Below, piece by piece: positions 5,664-6,429 of a DNA stretch of 6,429 bases (within the stretch, counting starts at the first letter, position 1; every line of letters begins with the position of its first letter). This DNA comes from Clostridiales bacterium (lineage in GTDB: Bacteria > Bacillota > Clostridia > Oscillospirales > Oscillospiraceae). The notes beneath the pieces were generated by a model. The model was not told the DNA's origin. It searched no databases and saw only the letters and a list, made by a program, of their open reading frames with translations. The position numbers and the translations under genes were made by a program. Location: NCBI GenBank assembly GCA_012728025.1, contig JAAYFX010000203.1:1-6429 (forward strand), given 5' to 3'.

Positions 5664-6387
5664 ACCAGTGCTTGAGGTAAAAAACCTTAACGCCTATTAT
5701 ATAAACCATGGCTTGTTTGGCAGAGCAACCCGTAAGCAGGTTTTGTTTGATGTTAACCTCAAGGTTTACCAAGGGGAGATTTTAGGCCTTGTTGGGGAAT
5801 CCGGCTGTGGAAAATCCACCTTGTCTAAGGCAATTTTGGGCTTGCACACAGATTATGAGGGCGAGATTATCCATTATACCAATAGGCCGCAGATGGTTTT
5901 TCAAGACCCCTTTGGCTCCCTTAACCCTGCCAAAACCATTGAATGGATTATTGAGGAGCCCCTTCGTGCCTATGGCAAATACAGCAAGGCTGAGCGAAAA
6001 GACAGGGTTATGGATATGTTAAGGCGGGTGGGCCTCGGCCCAGAATACGCCGACAGAAAACCAAGAGAGCTATCCGGCGGCCAGCGCCAGCGGGTGGGAA
6101 TAGCCGTTGCCCTTATACAAAGGCCAAGGTTTATAATTGCGGACGAGCCGGTTTCCGCTTTGGATGTTACAATTCAGGCGCAGATTTTGGAGCTTCTTAT
6201 GGAGCTTCGCTCCGAGCTTGACCTAAGTTATCTTTTCATCTCCCATGACCTTAACGTTATACGGCAGATAAGTGACAGGGTAATAGTCATGAAAGACGGC
6301 AGAACAATAGAGCAGGGAACTCCCGAGGAGGTTTTTAACTCCCCAAAAACGGAGTATGCCAAAAGGCTTATTGCCGCCACTCTTTAA
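5656..6387 (+). CDS. ABC transporter ATP-binding protein, DppF/OppF/NikE type
   Basis: This is the second cytoplasmic ATPase, expected to form a heterodimer with the D-type subunit. It has Walker A GESGCGKS (47-54), Q-loop Q83 in QMVFQDPFGSLNP (the F-type hallmark), signature LSGGQ (139-143), Walker B FIIADEP (159-165), D-loop SALD (167-170) and switch histidine H197. At 243 residues it is short. Only 29 residues separate the Walker A lysine from the Q-loop glutamine, where usual F-type ATPases have around 45, so the strand-turn segment there is compacted. The C-terminal oligo_HPY tail is also absent; the protein ends at EYAKRLIAATL. It overlaps the preceding gene by 8 nt (ATGTCTGA), with AGGAG at 5643-5647 as ribosome binding site. 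It is the last gene of the operon visible here. It shares near-identical nucleotide stretches around the H-loop with its neighbour, as expected of paralogues. Confidence 0.95.
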   Translation: MSEPVLEVKNLNAYYINHGLFGRATRKQVLFDVNLKVYQGEILGLVGESGCGKSTLSKAILGLHTDYEGEIIHYTNRPQMVFQDPFGSLNPAKTIEWIIEEPLRAYGKYSKAERKDRVMDMLRRVGLGPEYADRKPRELSGGQRQRVGIAVALIQRPRFIIADEPVSALDVTIQAQILELLMELRSELDLSYLFISHDLNVIRQISDRVIVMKDGRTIEQGTPEEVFNSPKTEYAKRLIAATL

Positions 6388-6429
6388 AAAACAATAAAGG
6401 TTTATATATGTAAAAACAGGGCTGCAAAA
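6388..6429. other. Non-coding tail after the operon, possible truncated terminator
   Basis: No gene start is visible. The last bases contain A5 (6412-6416) followed by CAGGGCTGC (6417-6425) and AAAA. This has the shape of the left arm and loop of an intrinsic terminator whose right arm would lie beyond the window. It is only a guess, because half of the structure is missing. Confidence 0.25.

Noticed and set aside
1..6429. CRISPR array, tRNA or rRNA genes, insertion sequences
   Set aside because: No regularly spaced repeats, cloverleaf-like segments, rRNA sequence or transposase-like coding was seen on either strand.

Overview
This window looks like a stretch of chromosome from an anaerobic low-to-mid-GC Firmicute, most likely class Clostridia. 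The reasons are the RNase Y gene, the Gram-positive style lipoprotein signal peptide, strong AGGAGG-type ribosome binding sites and heavy use of AUA (Ile) and AGA/AGG (Arg) codons. All recognisable genes are on the + strand. The genus cannot be read from the sequence.

Layout: (1) 2-991 is the C-terminal part of ribonuclease Y (rny), cut by the left edge, followed by a strong intrinsic terminator at 1025-1057. (2) 992-1328 is a 337-base non-coding region holding that terminator, a well-spaced sigma-A type promoter (1165-1193), repeated TTGCAATT-like half-sites around it, and a leader of about 130 nt. The leader can fold into a long 5' helix, and one strand of that helix could instead pair with the Shine-Dalgarno region. 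(3) 1329-6387 is a five-gene ABC importer operon of the Dpp/Opp/Nik class: a lipoprotein substrate-binding protein, two permeases (B and C types) and two ATPases (D and F types). (4) 6388-6429 is a non-coding tail that ends in what may be the left arm of a terminator.

The five genes encode one complete machine. The binding protein is anchored to the outer face of the membrane and hands its ligand to a heterodimeric permease driven by a heterodimeric ATPase. The permease and ATPase genes are tightly packed, with 39 nt between B and C and 8-nt overlaps at C/D and D/F. The binding-protein gene is separated from the rest by 155 nt containing two hairpins, which fits the need for more binding protein than membrane complex. 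Both ATPases are short, resembling the nickel/metallophore (NikDE, CntDF) size class rather than long OppD/DppD. The binding protein lacks the usual peptide-binding Asp-rich segment, so the substrate is left open: peptide, metal chelate or another small molecule.

The core genes are ordinary. The parts worth a second look are the promoter/leader region upstream of the binding protein and the unusual start of the second permease.
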